NCBI GenBank assembly: GCA_043228905.1
Contig: JBHGNT010000001.1
Coordinates: 24,552,001-24,616,000, forward strand
From: Azolla caroliniana
Lineage: Eukaryota > Polypodiophyta
DNA length: 64,000 bases
Reading direction: 5' to 3'
Below are positions 55,471 through 64,000 of the stretch, one piece after another; position 1 is the stretch's first letter; each line of letters begins with the position of its first letter. The translations under genes were made by a program, and so were the position numbers. Below the pieces are notes generated by a model. That model was not told the DNA's origin. It did not search any database and was given only the letters and a program-made list of their open reading frames with translations.

Positions 55471-56825
55471 AGTAGCCCTGTTGGAATGCCAAATTTTCAA
55501 GCTCTATAGTCAAAATCTAGAATTTAGCAAACAAACTCCATAATATTAAACAACATTATAATCCACCACAATCAAAAACAAAAACCTACACAAACCATAT
55601 AATATTATAGAAAGATATTATTTTGAAAAACCCATATGTCTTTGGCATATTCATTGAACAACAATATGTTGTGAAATCCAAAACTTGTATTCTTCTTCAT
55701 ATCTTTCCAAGCTTCAAAGCATTCATCCCACATAACCCCTACAAATTTGGTTTTGTTTTCTAATATTAGCGCCCGGAAACATAGCAATAAACTTCGATTT
55801 TTGAGAGAGAGAGAGAGAGAGAGTTGGTTTAGAAATTTGCTTTTGATCTTATTCATCTTAGAAACCCCTCTTTCACATGTGATTGGAAGTTTTTTTATTG
55901 TAATCATTCTTCACTTTATATTGATGTCTCTCTTTTTTTATAAATAGGAATACATTAATTGCAAAAGTCGAATTACAATGGATGGAATACGATATCCTAT
56001 GGGGGTCACTTTATGTTTCCATGACATCCTTCTTCTCTAAATACATCATTGTGAACCTATATAGTCTCATGTGATAAAGACCAATGCAAATGACAAACAT
56101 GATGCCTTGTCACAAAATCAATCAATCTAGTTTCCCATGACATCCATCATCTCTAAATATATCATTATGAACCTATATAGTAGTTTCATGTGATAAAGGC
56201 CAATGCAAATGACAAACATGATGCCTCAACCTACAAATCCCTAATTCCTCTTTTGACAACCTCCCTAAAGTTTCCAACAAGAAAATTTGCCATATCAGTA
56301 TGCCTTTTAAACATTGAATGTGTCTTTGAACGCTATATTGAGCATACAAAACAAAGGTATTTTGCATACATCAATTATGCCATAATCCCCAATACCTTAG
56401 ATATTGAAAGGATATCTGAAAATGTGGAAAAGGCATTCTCTACCACACATGATAGAAACAAGAATTTCTTCACTCCAATTATAGAAGCCTATATTGTGTA
56501 TATAAATTTCCAAATAACCATTGCTACTAGACAACCAATAAATTGATGTTTATTATGTCCCTTTTGAAGTGCGCAAACAAACACATTCTAGAAGCAATAT
56601 TTTATCTTCACAAAGTAGCTCCTAGAGATAATATACCCATTACGACCCTCCAAATAAACACCTTGGCTTTAAAAGGAAGATGAGATTACCATCCCATTTG
56701 TACGACACTTGGCCACCACCTCTTCTTATTCCCTTGTTGAGAATCAAGCTCAACCTAGTCTAGTGTGTGAACACATCTTTTGAGAATCTATGAGCACTCA
56801 AAGGTCAAAGGTCGCCACTACTTTC
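55471..56825. other. Repeat-derived intergenic sequence, no gene seen
   Basis: A (GA)n tract lies at about 55,805-55,823 and an AT-rich non-coding stretch follows. A tandem duplication is at 56,011-56,230. A plus-strand ORF of 118 residues (56,190-56,546) has no motif I recognise. Confidence 0.4.
56011..56230. repeat. Tandem duplication, ~115-125 bp unit
   Basis: CCATGACATCCTTCTTCTCT through GACAAACATGATGCC (from about 56,016) is repeated from about 56,142 as CCATGACATCCATCATCTCT through GACAAACATGATGCC, with few substitutions. Confidence 0.85.
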
Positions 56826-56826
56826 A

Positions 56827-57120
56827 GTTAGGAAACGGGTCCCTCCGGATGGGAAAAGAAGAGCCGAGTTGATGAGAAACTCGGCTGAGGCCGAAACCGA
56901 AATCATGTAGACAGCCAACTCGGAAGACTATACTTGTAAATAGTCTAAATATGCCCTTATGGGCTACACTTGTAAATAACCCAAAAGGGTGTACTAGTAT
57001 AAGTACTTAGGGCAATCATAATATTATTATGTGTCATTGTTAAAAGGTTACTTAGAAGGTCGTTGCCTCTGTAACTATGTAACAGTGAGTGAGAGTGAGA
57101 GAGTGTGTAACTGTGTAACC
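56827..57120 (+). repeat. Copia-B 5' LTR, first part
   Basis: GTTAGGAAACGGGTCCCTCC opens a copia LTR related to, but distinct from, copia-A's. It has a TTGTAAATA block, GTATAAGTACTTAGGGC and AGGTCGTTGCCTCTGT. It breaks at TAACC (57,116-57,120), where copia-A is inserted, and resumes at 61,163. Confidence 0.75.
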
Positions 57121-57832
57121 TGTTGGGAGACAGGTCCCTCCGGATGGGAAGGGAGAAGAACAGTGCTGACAAGCAAACTCGGCCGAAACCGGATGAGGAG
57201 TACCCGGCTACGGAGAGCCGGATGGTGCAGACCCGGTGAGAACCGGATGAGGAGTACCCGGTTACGGAGAGCCGGATGGTGCAGACCCGGTGAGAACCAG
57301 ATGAGGAGTACCCGACTACGGAGAGCCGGATGGTGCAGACCCGGTGAGAACCGGATGAGGAGTACCCGGCTACGGAGAGCCGGATGGTGCAGACCCGGTG
57401 AGAACCGGATGAGGAGTACCTAGCTATATTTGTAAATAGCCGAAAAGTCATATTAGTATAAATATGACTTAGGGCAAACTTTTATGGTTGTTGTTGCCAT
57501 TCTTGTTGGTGCAAGGATAGAGAGAGCGTGTAACTATGTACAGAGAGTGAGAGAGAGAAAGAGGTCGTTGCCTCTGTTGTAACCGCCGCCTGTGGCAAAG
57601 ATCGTGAGCACGAGGTCGTTGCCTCTGTGAACTCACTGTTGTACATTCTAACATAGTGATAGTTTGCAGCTTGTGGGCTGCCGTGGTTTTTCCCCTTAGT
57701 TTGGGTTTTCCACGTAAACATCCTGCGTACTCGTCTCTTCTTCGTGTCGTTCATTATTTCCCGTTTTCTGTGTGTGATTCTAAGCTCAGTTGCGGCCGAG
57801 CGTTGCGTATAAGGAGCCTTGAGTTCTCGTCA
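57121..57832 (+). repeat. Copia-A 5' LTR with four 54 bp tandem units
   Basis: The LTR is 712 bp. Units beginning AACCGGATGAGGAGTACCCG start at 57,187, 57,241, 57,295 and 57,349, with a partial one at 57,403. A TATA-like AGTATAAATATGAC lies near 57,455. It is followed by the tRNA-Met primer site. Confidence 0.93.
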
Positions 57833-57862
57833 AGTGGTATCAGAGCGAAACGACACAGAAAA

Positions 57863-58291
57863 ATGGACGAATCGTTTGGCGGCATGTTCAAGCTCACCGG
57901 CTCCAACTATTCAGTGTGGAAGTCGAAGATGAGGGACATGCTCGTGGTTAAAGACCTCTGGCTGTCGGTTCAGTTCGGGGACAAGAGACCGGACAAAATC
58001 GACGCCGCGATATGGGAGGTGATGCACATGAAGACAACGGCGTACATACGGTGCTTCATCGACATGAGCCTGTACAACAACTTCAATGAAGAGAGCAAGG
58101 CTCATGAGCTCTGGGAGAAGATCGGCATAATCTTTCAAAACAAAAATGTTGTTAATCAGGTTTCGGTATTCCGGAAGCTAGTAAGACTCTGGTACCAAGA
58201 TGGCTCCAGCATGGCGGAGCACATGAATGCCTTCCAGGGGCTGATCCACCAGGCAACTTCATTGGAAGCTGAAGGCAGTTCGAGCAGATAA
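57863..58291 (+). pseudogene. Copia-A gag, truncated by internal deletion
   Basis: The frame from the ATG at 57,863 reads MDESFGGMFKLTGSNYSVWK, then KDLWLSVQFGDKRPDKIDAA, ESKAHELWEKIG and MNAFQGLIHQATSLE, a copia gag (UBN2/retrotran-gag type). At about 58,265 it jumps out of frame into integrase sequence and stops near 58,289. The CCHC knuckle and protease, present in copia-B, are lost. The frame starts 17 bases after the primer site. Confidence 0.88.
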
Positions 58292-60536
58292 CGGAGGAGA
58301 ATACCGGGGGCAGTTCGAGGAGTACTGCCGCTCGAAGGGAATCCGGCTCGAATTTACCGTGCCGAAGACGCCAGAACTAAACGGACTGGCCGAGAGGATG
58401 AACCGGACCATAATGGAGAGGGTCTGGAGTATGCTAGCGCATGCAAAACTACCCAAGAAGTTTTGGGTTGAGGCATTATCGACGGCGACATATGTGATAA
58501 ATAGATCACCCTCAGTACCCTTGGACGAAAACACGCCACAGAGAGTATGGACCAGTAAGGAAGTGTCCTACCAGCATCTGAAGGTATTCGGGTGTCTCGT
58601 GTACGTGCATGTAACTAAGGACCAGAGAGGAAAGTTATATCCAAAGACCCGACCATGCATATTCCTTGGCTACGACGACGATGAGTTCGGCTACCGAGTG
58701 TGGGACCTGGTCGACAAGAAGGTATTCCAGAGTCGAGATATTATCTTCATGGAGGACAAGACGCTCGCCGACTGGGAGTCGGAGAAGAAGATAATGAACT
58801 CTGAGTCGACCGGTGAGGATCAATTCTACGATGAACAGACCCAACCGGCAAGAGACCGGTTAGCACTCGAGGAACCAGCTGGTTACGGTGAGGATACCGA
58901 ACAGGCTGAAGAAGAAGTAGAGGAAGCCGAATCCAGAACCGGCCAAGACCCCGAATCGGATTCGGATGAAGAGCAAATGGAGGAGCCGGTTACCGAAGCC
59001 CGAAGACGGAGATATCCTCTCAGAGAGAGAAGGGCACCCCAGAGATTTCCGGATGCAGAGCATGTTTTGCTGACCGATGAGGGGGAGCCGGAAAGCTTCG
59101 AAGAAGCGAAGGATGACACCCACAACCGAAAATGGTTAAGTGCCATGCAGGATGAGATGGATTCCCTGCATGAGAACCATACGTACGAATTGGTGGAGTT
59201 GCCGAAAGGAAAGCGGGCACTTCGAAATAAGTGGGTGTACAAGTTGAAACCGGGAGATGCCGGCAACCCCCCGAGATACAAAGCCAGGATCGTGGTGAAG
59301 GGGTTCCAGCAGAAGAAGGGCGTGGACTTCGACGAGATATTTGCCCCGGTAGTAAAGATGACCTCCATCCGGACGGTGCTGAGTATAACGGCAAGCATGG
59401 ACCTCGAGGTAGAGCAGCTAGATGTGAAGATGACATTCCTTCACGGTGACCTCGAAGAGGAGATCTACATGCAGCAACCGGAGGGATTTGTGGAGAAAGG
59501 GAAGGAGCACCTGGTATGCCGGCTGAAGAAGAGCCTGTACAGACTAAAGCAGGCTCCCCGACAATGGTACTGGAAGTTTGATTCCTTCATGACCGATCAA
59601 GGGTACCACAAGACGCAGGCCGATCACTGCGTGTTTGTGAAGAAATTTGAAGGAGGCGACTTCTTGATACTCCTTCTATACGTGGATGACATGTTGATCG
59701 TCGGATGGGACCAAGTCAAAATACGGATGCTGAAGAAGGCTCTCAACCAGACCTTCTCAATGAAAGACTTGGGTCTGGCAAGACAGATGCTGGGGATGCA
59801 CATCATTCGGGACCGGTCAAAGAAGCAATTATGGCTGTCATAGGAGAAGTACGTGACAAAGGTGCTTCACCGGTTCAACATGTCAGATGCGAAACCGGTC
59901 GAATTGACACTTCCGGCAAACTGCAGGTTATCCGATAAGCAAAGCCCAAAGATGAAAGCAGAGAAGGCGGATATGATGAAGATTCCATATGCCTCTGCCA
60001 TCGGGAGCTTGATGTACGCAATGGTGTGTACCCGACCGGATATAGGATACGCAGTCGGAGTGGTGAGCCGGTTTATGAGCAATCCCGGCAAGGAGCACTG
60101 GAACGCGGTCAAATGGATACTCCGGTACTTGAAGGACACCTCAAATATGTGTCTCCGATTCGGCTCCGGAAAACCTCAACTTGACGGTTTTACCGATTCG
60201 GACATGTCGGCTGATGTGGATACCAGTCGGTCTACATCCGGGTATGTAATGACATATGCAGGGGGAGCTGTTTCGTGGCAGTCGAGATTGCAGAAGACGA
60301 TTGCATTGTCAACCATGGAGGCGGAGTACAGGGCAGCTGTGGAAGCCGGCAAGGAAATCTTATGGATGAAGGACTTCATCGGAGAGCTCGGTATCCGGCA
60401 AGATGAATACTGGCTCTATTGCGACAGTCAAAGTGCCATCCATCTTGCTAAGAATGCGGCCTACCATTCCCGGACGAAGCATATCCAGCGAAGGTATCAC
60501 TGGATCCGGGAAAGAGTAGATGACCAGGAGTTCTGA
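58272..60536 (+). pseudogene. Copia-A pol: integrase end, reverse transcriptase, RNase H
   Basis: Integrase core begins at RADNGGEYRGQFEEYC (58,275) and VPKTPELNGLAERMNRTIME. An acidic linker with a KR-rich block follows (EARRRRYPLRERRAPQRFPD). Reverse transcriptase reads RNKWVYKLKPGD, VEQLDVKMTFLHGDLEEEIY and the catalytic LLLYVDDMLIVG. A single TAG near 59,840 splits the frame, followed by EKYVTKVLHRFNM and RNase H (GFTDSDMSADVD, STMEAEYRAA, LYCDSQSAIHLAKNAAYHS). The catalytic YVDD is intact. One nonsense codon and the missing N-terminal part are the only major defects. Confidence 0.92.
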
Positions 60537-60612
60537 TACCCGACAAGCTGGATGCATGCCGAAACAGGATCGGACTAGTAAGACACCCTCATGCCGGAGT
60601 GAAGGGGTAGTT

Positions 60613-61162
60613 TGTTGGGAGACAGGTCCCTCTGGATGGGAAGGGAGAAGAACAATGCTGACAAGCAAACTCGGCCGAAACCGGATGAGGAGTACCCGGC
60701 TACGGAGAGCCGGATGGTGCAGACCCGGTGAGAACCGGATGAGGAGTACCTAGCTATATTTGTAAATAGCCGAAAAGTCATATTAGTATAAATATGACTT
60801 AGGGCAAACTTTTATGGTTGTTGTTGCCATTCTTGTTGGTGCAAGGATAGAGAGAGCGCGTAACTATGTACAGAGAGTGAGAGAGAGAAAGAGGTTGTTG
60901 CCTCTGTTGTAACCGCCGCCTGTGGCGAAGATCGTGAGCACGAGGTCGTTGCCTCTGTGAACTCATTGTTGTACATTCTAACATAGTCATAGTTTGCAAC
61001 CTGTGGGCTGCCGTGGTTTTTCCCCTTAGTTTAGGTTTTCCACGTAAACATCCTGCGTACTCGTCTCTTCTTCGTGTCGTTCATTATTTCCCGTTTTCTG
61101 TGTGTGATTCTAAGCTCGGTTGCGGCCGAGCGTTGCGTATAAGGAGCCTTGAGTTCTCGTCA
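60613..61162 (+). repeat. Copia-A 3' LTR with one 54 bp unit
   Basis: The LTR is 550 bp and preceded by a polypurine-like GTGAAGGGGTAG. It differs from the 5' LTR mainly by lacking three 54 bp units (712 minus 550 is exactly 162). It ends TTCTCGTCA, followed by TAACC. Confidence 0.93.
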
Positions 61163-61428
61163 TAACCGTCTGTTGACGAAGTAGAATCTCGAGGTCGTTT
61201 CCTCAGAGCTTCTAGTTGTACTCCACTTTTTAGCATAGTATTTCTGTTTCTCAGGGTTTGTGGACCCCCGTGGTTTTCCCATTTCAGGTTTCCACGATAA
61301 GGTCACATGTCTCTGTCTCTTGTGCTATTTTCTATTTTCATACTCTGTCTGAGTGCATTCTACTTTACGTTCCCTGCACTTGAACATCCGAACGATCAGC
61401 CAATTGTGGCCAGTCACGATTCTCGACA
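61163..61428 (+). repeat. Copia-B 5' LTR, second part
   Basis: It continues the LTR begun at 56,827 after the TAACC duplication and ends at CGATTCTCGACA. A primer site TGGTATCAGAG is at 61,432. Confidence 0.8.
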
Positions 61429-61457
61429 AAGTGGTATCAGAGTGAACAACTCAGGAA

Positions 61458-62485
61458 ATGGAAGAATCGTTCGGAGGCATGTTCAAGCTCACCGGCTCTA
61501 ACTACTCAGTGTGGAAGTCGAAGATGAGGGATATGTTAGTGGTTAAAGATCTTTGGTTGCCGGTTCAATTCGGGGACAAGAGACCAGATAAGATCGACGC
61601 CATAATGTGGGAGGTGATGCACATGAAGACGACAACATAAATCCGGTGCTTCATCGACATGATCTTGTACAACAATTTCAGTGAAGAAAGTAAGGCTCAT
61701 GAACTCTGGGAGAAGATCAGCATCATGTTCCAAAACAAGAATGTTGTTAATCAGGTTTCGGTATTCCGGAAGCTAGTGAGGCTCCAGTACCAAGACAACT
61801 CTAGTATGGTGGAGTACATGAATGCCTTCCAGGGACTAATAAATCAGGCAACCTCGTTGGAAGTACCTCTCGCCGATGAGGTACTCGCATTACTCCTGCT
61901 TGGTTCCCTCCCAGATAGTTGGGAGACATTAGTTGTCACGTTGGGCAACGCCGGGCCGGAAGGAAAACAATTGTCCCTAGCAAGAGTCAAATCAAGCTTG
62001 CTAGATGAAGAAGCTCGCAGAAAGGACCGGGAGTTTGGAACCGATTCAAAGGCCTTGGTTACGGAAGATGACCACAACCGGGGAAGAGGCCGGTATCGAA
62101 GTCCCCAAAACTGGGACAAATTGGGGATGAGGTCGAAGTCGAGAGGAAGGCCCACGTGCTTCTATTGCGGGAAGTCAGGGCACTTTCAAAAGATTTGCCA
62201 ACATTTCTGAAAGGAAAAAGGGGGAGCTGATGGTATGCAACCGGAAAAAAATTTGGAAAACAGGAACACCTCGGCGATTGTGACAAGTGAAGAGGAGTTG
62301 TTGCTCATTAGCAAGTAGAACAAAGTGAACCTTGTCGGCGATGGATCGACATGGGTGGTCAATTCGGGTGCGTCATTTCACCTAACCTCGGACCGAAAAT
62401 GCTTCTCATCGTACAGGGCCGATGATCTCGGATCCGTAAAGATGGGAAATGAAGGAGCATGCCAAATAGTTGGCATTGGAGACGT
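61458..62485 (+). pseudogene. Copia-B gag and protease start
   Basis: One frame from the ATG at 61,458 carries gag (MEESFGGMFKLTGSNYSVWK), a TAA near 61,638, the rest of gag (LPDSWETLVVTLGNAG), the CCHC knuckle CFYCGKSGHFQKIC, a TGA near 62,208, a TAG near 62,318 and a protease active-site region WVVNSGASFHLTS. The catalytic Asp is replaced by Asn. Homology stops at about 62,485, where another LTR begins, so the rest of pol is outside the window or lost. Confidence 0.88.
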
Positions 62486-63202
62486 TGTCGTGAAGAAAAC
62501 CGCCCACAAGAGGAATCGGAGGAACAAGGCGTGGGAAACGGCTCTACACACACACGCGCGCCAAGAAGTACCTAAGGACGAAGTAGGTACATACGAGGAT
62601 CCTAGGTGGGTAGATTCGGTTGGTATGCAGTTAATGCCAAACGGCCTCTTGACGGGCTATAAAAGGAAGAGGAAGAATAGAAGTGGGGCATCTCCCACGG
62701 AGAGGACGAAGTGCTGCCGAACCGATTTCGGAGCTTCTCTCTCACTCCTGCTCTCTCTGTCTTCTGCTCCATCGCGTACCTGTGCAGGTTTCGAGGAGGC
62801 TTGCGCTGTTCCGTGGAACGCCCCGAGTGCGTCCTGCAGCACCTCCGACCTGTTTTCCCTTTCTGTGCGTCGCGACATACAGGGGTCGGCAGCTGTTCGC
62901 CGCCCTGTTCGTTTTCGTTAGTATCTATTTTGTGCCCCACCGTGGGTTGTAATACTTTAGTCTGTTATTTTCTTGCATTCATAAGTACATATCTCTCGTT
63001 GTTGCGTCCATCTGCGTCGGCGTTTATTTGGGATCTCTGTTTGTTGGGCCGTGTCCCTGTGCAATCGTCGGTTCTGCGCTATCGGATCTTCGGTTCTGTG
63101 TAATCGGGTCTCTCTCTCTTTCTTCTCTCTCTCTTGCTCTTCGGTTCGAGACCCCCGTGGTCCCTCCTCCTTTCTACACGCAAGGGCGTAGTAACCTCGA
63201 CA
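62486..63202 (+). repeat. 5' LTR of a further LTR retrotransposon
   Basis: It starts TGTCGTGAAG inside the copia-B protease and ends AACCTCGACA, 717 bp. It has GGGCTATAAAAGGAAG near 62,652 as TATA box and (TC)-rich tracts near 63,110-63,135. TTGGTGAACCCGACGTG directly after 63,204 is a plausible primer site. The 3' text resembles 1,430-1,519. Confidence 0.75.
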
Positions 63203-63245
63203 TCTTGGTGAACCCGACGTGAAAGAGGCGGCAGAAGAGTGGGAA

Positions 63246-64000
63246 ATGAAGGGGGCGGATCTTGCAGAGGCCATGGCTTCGGCCGTGGATCGGATAGTAA
63301 GCGCGCGCGAGGGCACCGGCGCCCTCGATAGAGCTATTGAGGCGGTCGTCGGAACGATCGGTCGATTCACCGGAAAAGATGCCACGAAGTACCTGGCGTC
63401 CTACGGTGCGGAAATGTTAATGCGGGACATTCCGGAAGACAGGCGTCTGGCCGGTTTTCCCCGAGTGGCGATGCCGAGCATCCACGCGGAGGTGCTCGAG
63501 GTGCGGGCGGAGAGCCGTACCTGGGAGGAGTTCGAAGGTCGGCTCCTGGAAAAATACGGACTGGACGACGCGCTCCGGCTTTCGAAGCGAAGCTTCATGG
63601 AGTGGGTGGAGTCTCCCGGGAAAGGAAGGAATGCGTCGGCACTCCTCCGGGAGTTCGAGGAGAACTTCGCGCGCCTTTCGGCGCTTGACAGGATGGTCCT
63701 GGATACAAGCCGGGTCCTGCTGTTCGTCAAATCGGTTGACGAGAGGGATCGGAGTCACGTGGGCGCCCTGCTAGAAACCGAAGATGGGCTGATAGCCGAC
63801 TGGGCGGCGGTCAAGAGAGCCTGCGGCCGTTTCGACAAACGGCGAGAATGGGAGGATGACAGAGCAACCGGGTCGGGCTCAGTCGCGGCGAGGAAACTCG
63901 AGCCGGCGCAGCCGGTGCGAAGGGAAGAGACTCGGGAGTGGCTGGAATCCGGTTCGGCTCCGACCGGCGTGATCGGAGGCTCGACTGGGGGAGCTGCGTT
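63246..64000 (+). CDS. gag of an LTR retrotransposon (partial, runs off the window)
   Basis: The frame opens at ATG 63,246, 40 bases after the primer site, and stays open to the window end, at least 251 codons. It reads MKGADLAEAMASAVDRIV, then FTGKDATKYLASYGAEMLMR, ESRTWEEFEGRLLEKYGLDD and FEENFARLSALDRMVLDTSR. The ligated WEEF...LLEKYG...FARL pattern is that of gypsy-type gag capsids. It is GC-richer than its surroundings and uninterrupted, so this may be a young element. The downstream pol is beyond the window. Confidence 0.75.
   Translation, partial: MKGADLAEAMASAVDRIVSAREGTGALDRAIEAVVGTIGRFTGKDATKYLASYGAEMLMRDIPEDRRLAGFPRVAMPSIHAEVLEVRAESRTWEEFEGRLLEKYGLDDALRLSKRSFMEWVESPGKGRNASALLREFEENFARLSALDRMVLDTSRVLLFVKSVDERDRSHVGALLETEDGLIADWAAVKRACGRFDKRREWEDDRATGSGSVAARKLEPAQPVRREETREWLESGSAPTGVIGGSTGGAA

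Larger units (their letters stand above)
57121..61162 (+). mobile_element. Copia-A: nearly complete Ty1/copia element with TAACC duplication
   Basis: The 5' LTR is 57,121-57,832 and the 3' LTR 60,613-61,162, both TGTTGGGAGACAGG...TTCTCGTCA. TAACC flanks both sides (57,116-57,120 and 61,163-61,167). The primer site TGGTATCAGAGC is at 57,835. LTRs are almost identical outside a repeat-number difference, so insertion was recent. The protease, knuckle and first half of integrase are deleted between 58,262 and 58,272, making it defective. Confidence 0.93.

Noticed and set aside
56190-56546. 118-residue plus-strand ORF as a gene
   Set aside because: No recognisable motif, overlaps a tandem duplication, and no splice or promoter context.
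57031-57423. Regular repetitive ORFs on both strands of the copia LTR
   Set aside because: They are produced by the 54 bp tandem units (54 is divisible by 3), not by coding selection.
1-64000. CRISPR arrays, prophage, bacterial operons, rRNA genes
   Set aside because: No spaced short repeats, no operon-like tight coding and no rRNA sequence were seen.

Overview
The window looks like nuclear DNA of a land plant with a large, retrotransposon-rich genome. Evidence: spliced genes with GT-AG introns, copia elements with the plant initiator-Met primer site (TGGTATCAGAGC), a PLS-type pentatricopeptide repeat (PPR) gene and a WSD-type wax ester synthase. A fern or other non-seed plant is my guess (low confidence). 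No bacterial, organellar or CRISPR signals were seen.

Layout. 1-9.7 kb: an LTR-like segment holding a second ~0.8 kb LTR, then a decayed minus-strand Ty3/gypsy element whose gag is split by a copia LTR and a ~480 bp MITE. 9.7-16.8 kb: a copia element whose reverse transcriptase is split by a minus-strand gypsy element (11,598-15,133). 18.1-38.5 kb: nested block. A LINE is cut in two at its VDFKKAF motif by an LTR retrotransposon (19,772-37,611, GTCTA duplication). The 5' LTR region of that element carries an ~8.4 kb DNA transposon (19,953-28,349). Both the DNA transposon and the retrotransposon are hit again by ~0.8 kb solo LTRs. 39.4-48.6 kb: an intact seven-exon WSD1-like acyltransferase gene, with transposon debris in its introns. 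51.8-54.3 kb: an intact intronless PPR gene. 56.8-62.5 kb: a copia element inserted into the LTR of a related copia element. 62.5-64 kb: another LTR retrotransposon, running off the window.

The most unusual content is the DNA transposon. It has near-perfect terminal inverted repeats and two divergent genes. One encodes a large DDE-like transposase (DUF7869-like as I recall it). The other is a spliced gene whose product reads as a ParB/sulfiredoxin-like domain followed by a beta-class DNA amino-methyltransferase (DIPY motif, then FSGTG motif). That architecture is familiar from prokaryotic mobile elements. A eukaryotic cut-and-paste transposon carrying its own DNA methyltransferase may be an undescribed system. 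This copy is dead (nonsense codons, frameshifts, LTR insertion), so active relatives should be sought.

Only the WSD-like and PPR genes look like functional host genes; nearly all else is mobile-element sequence at different stages of decay.
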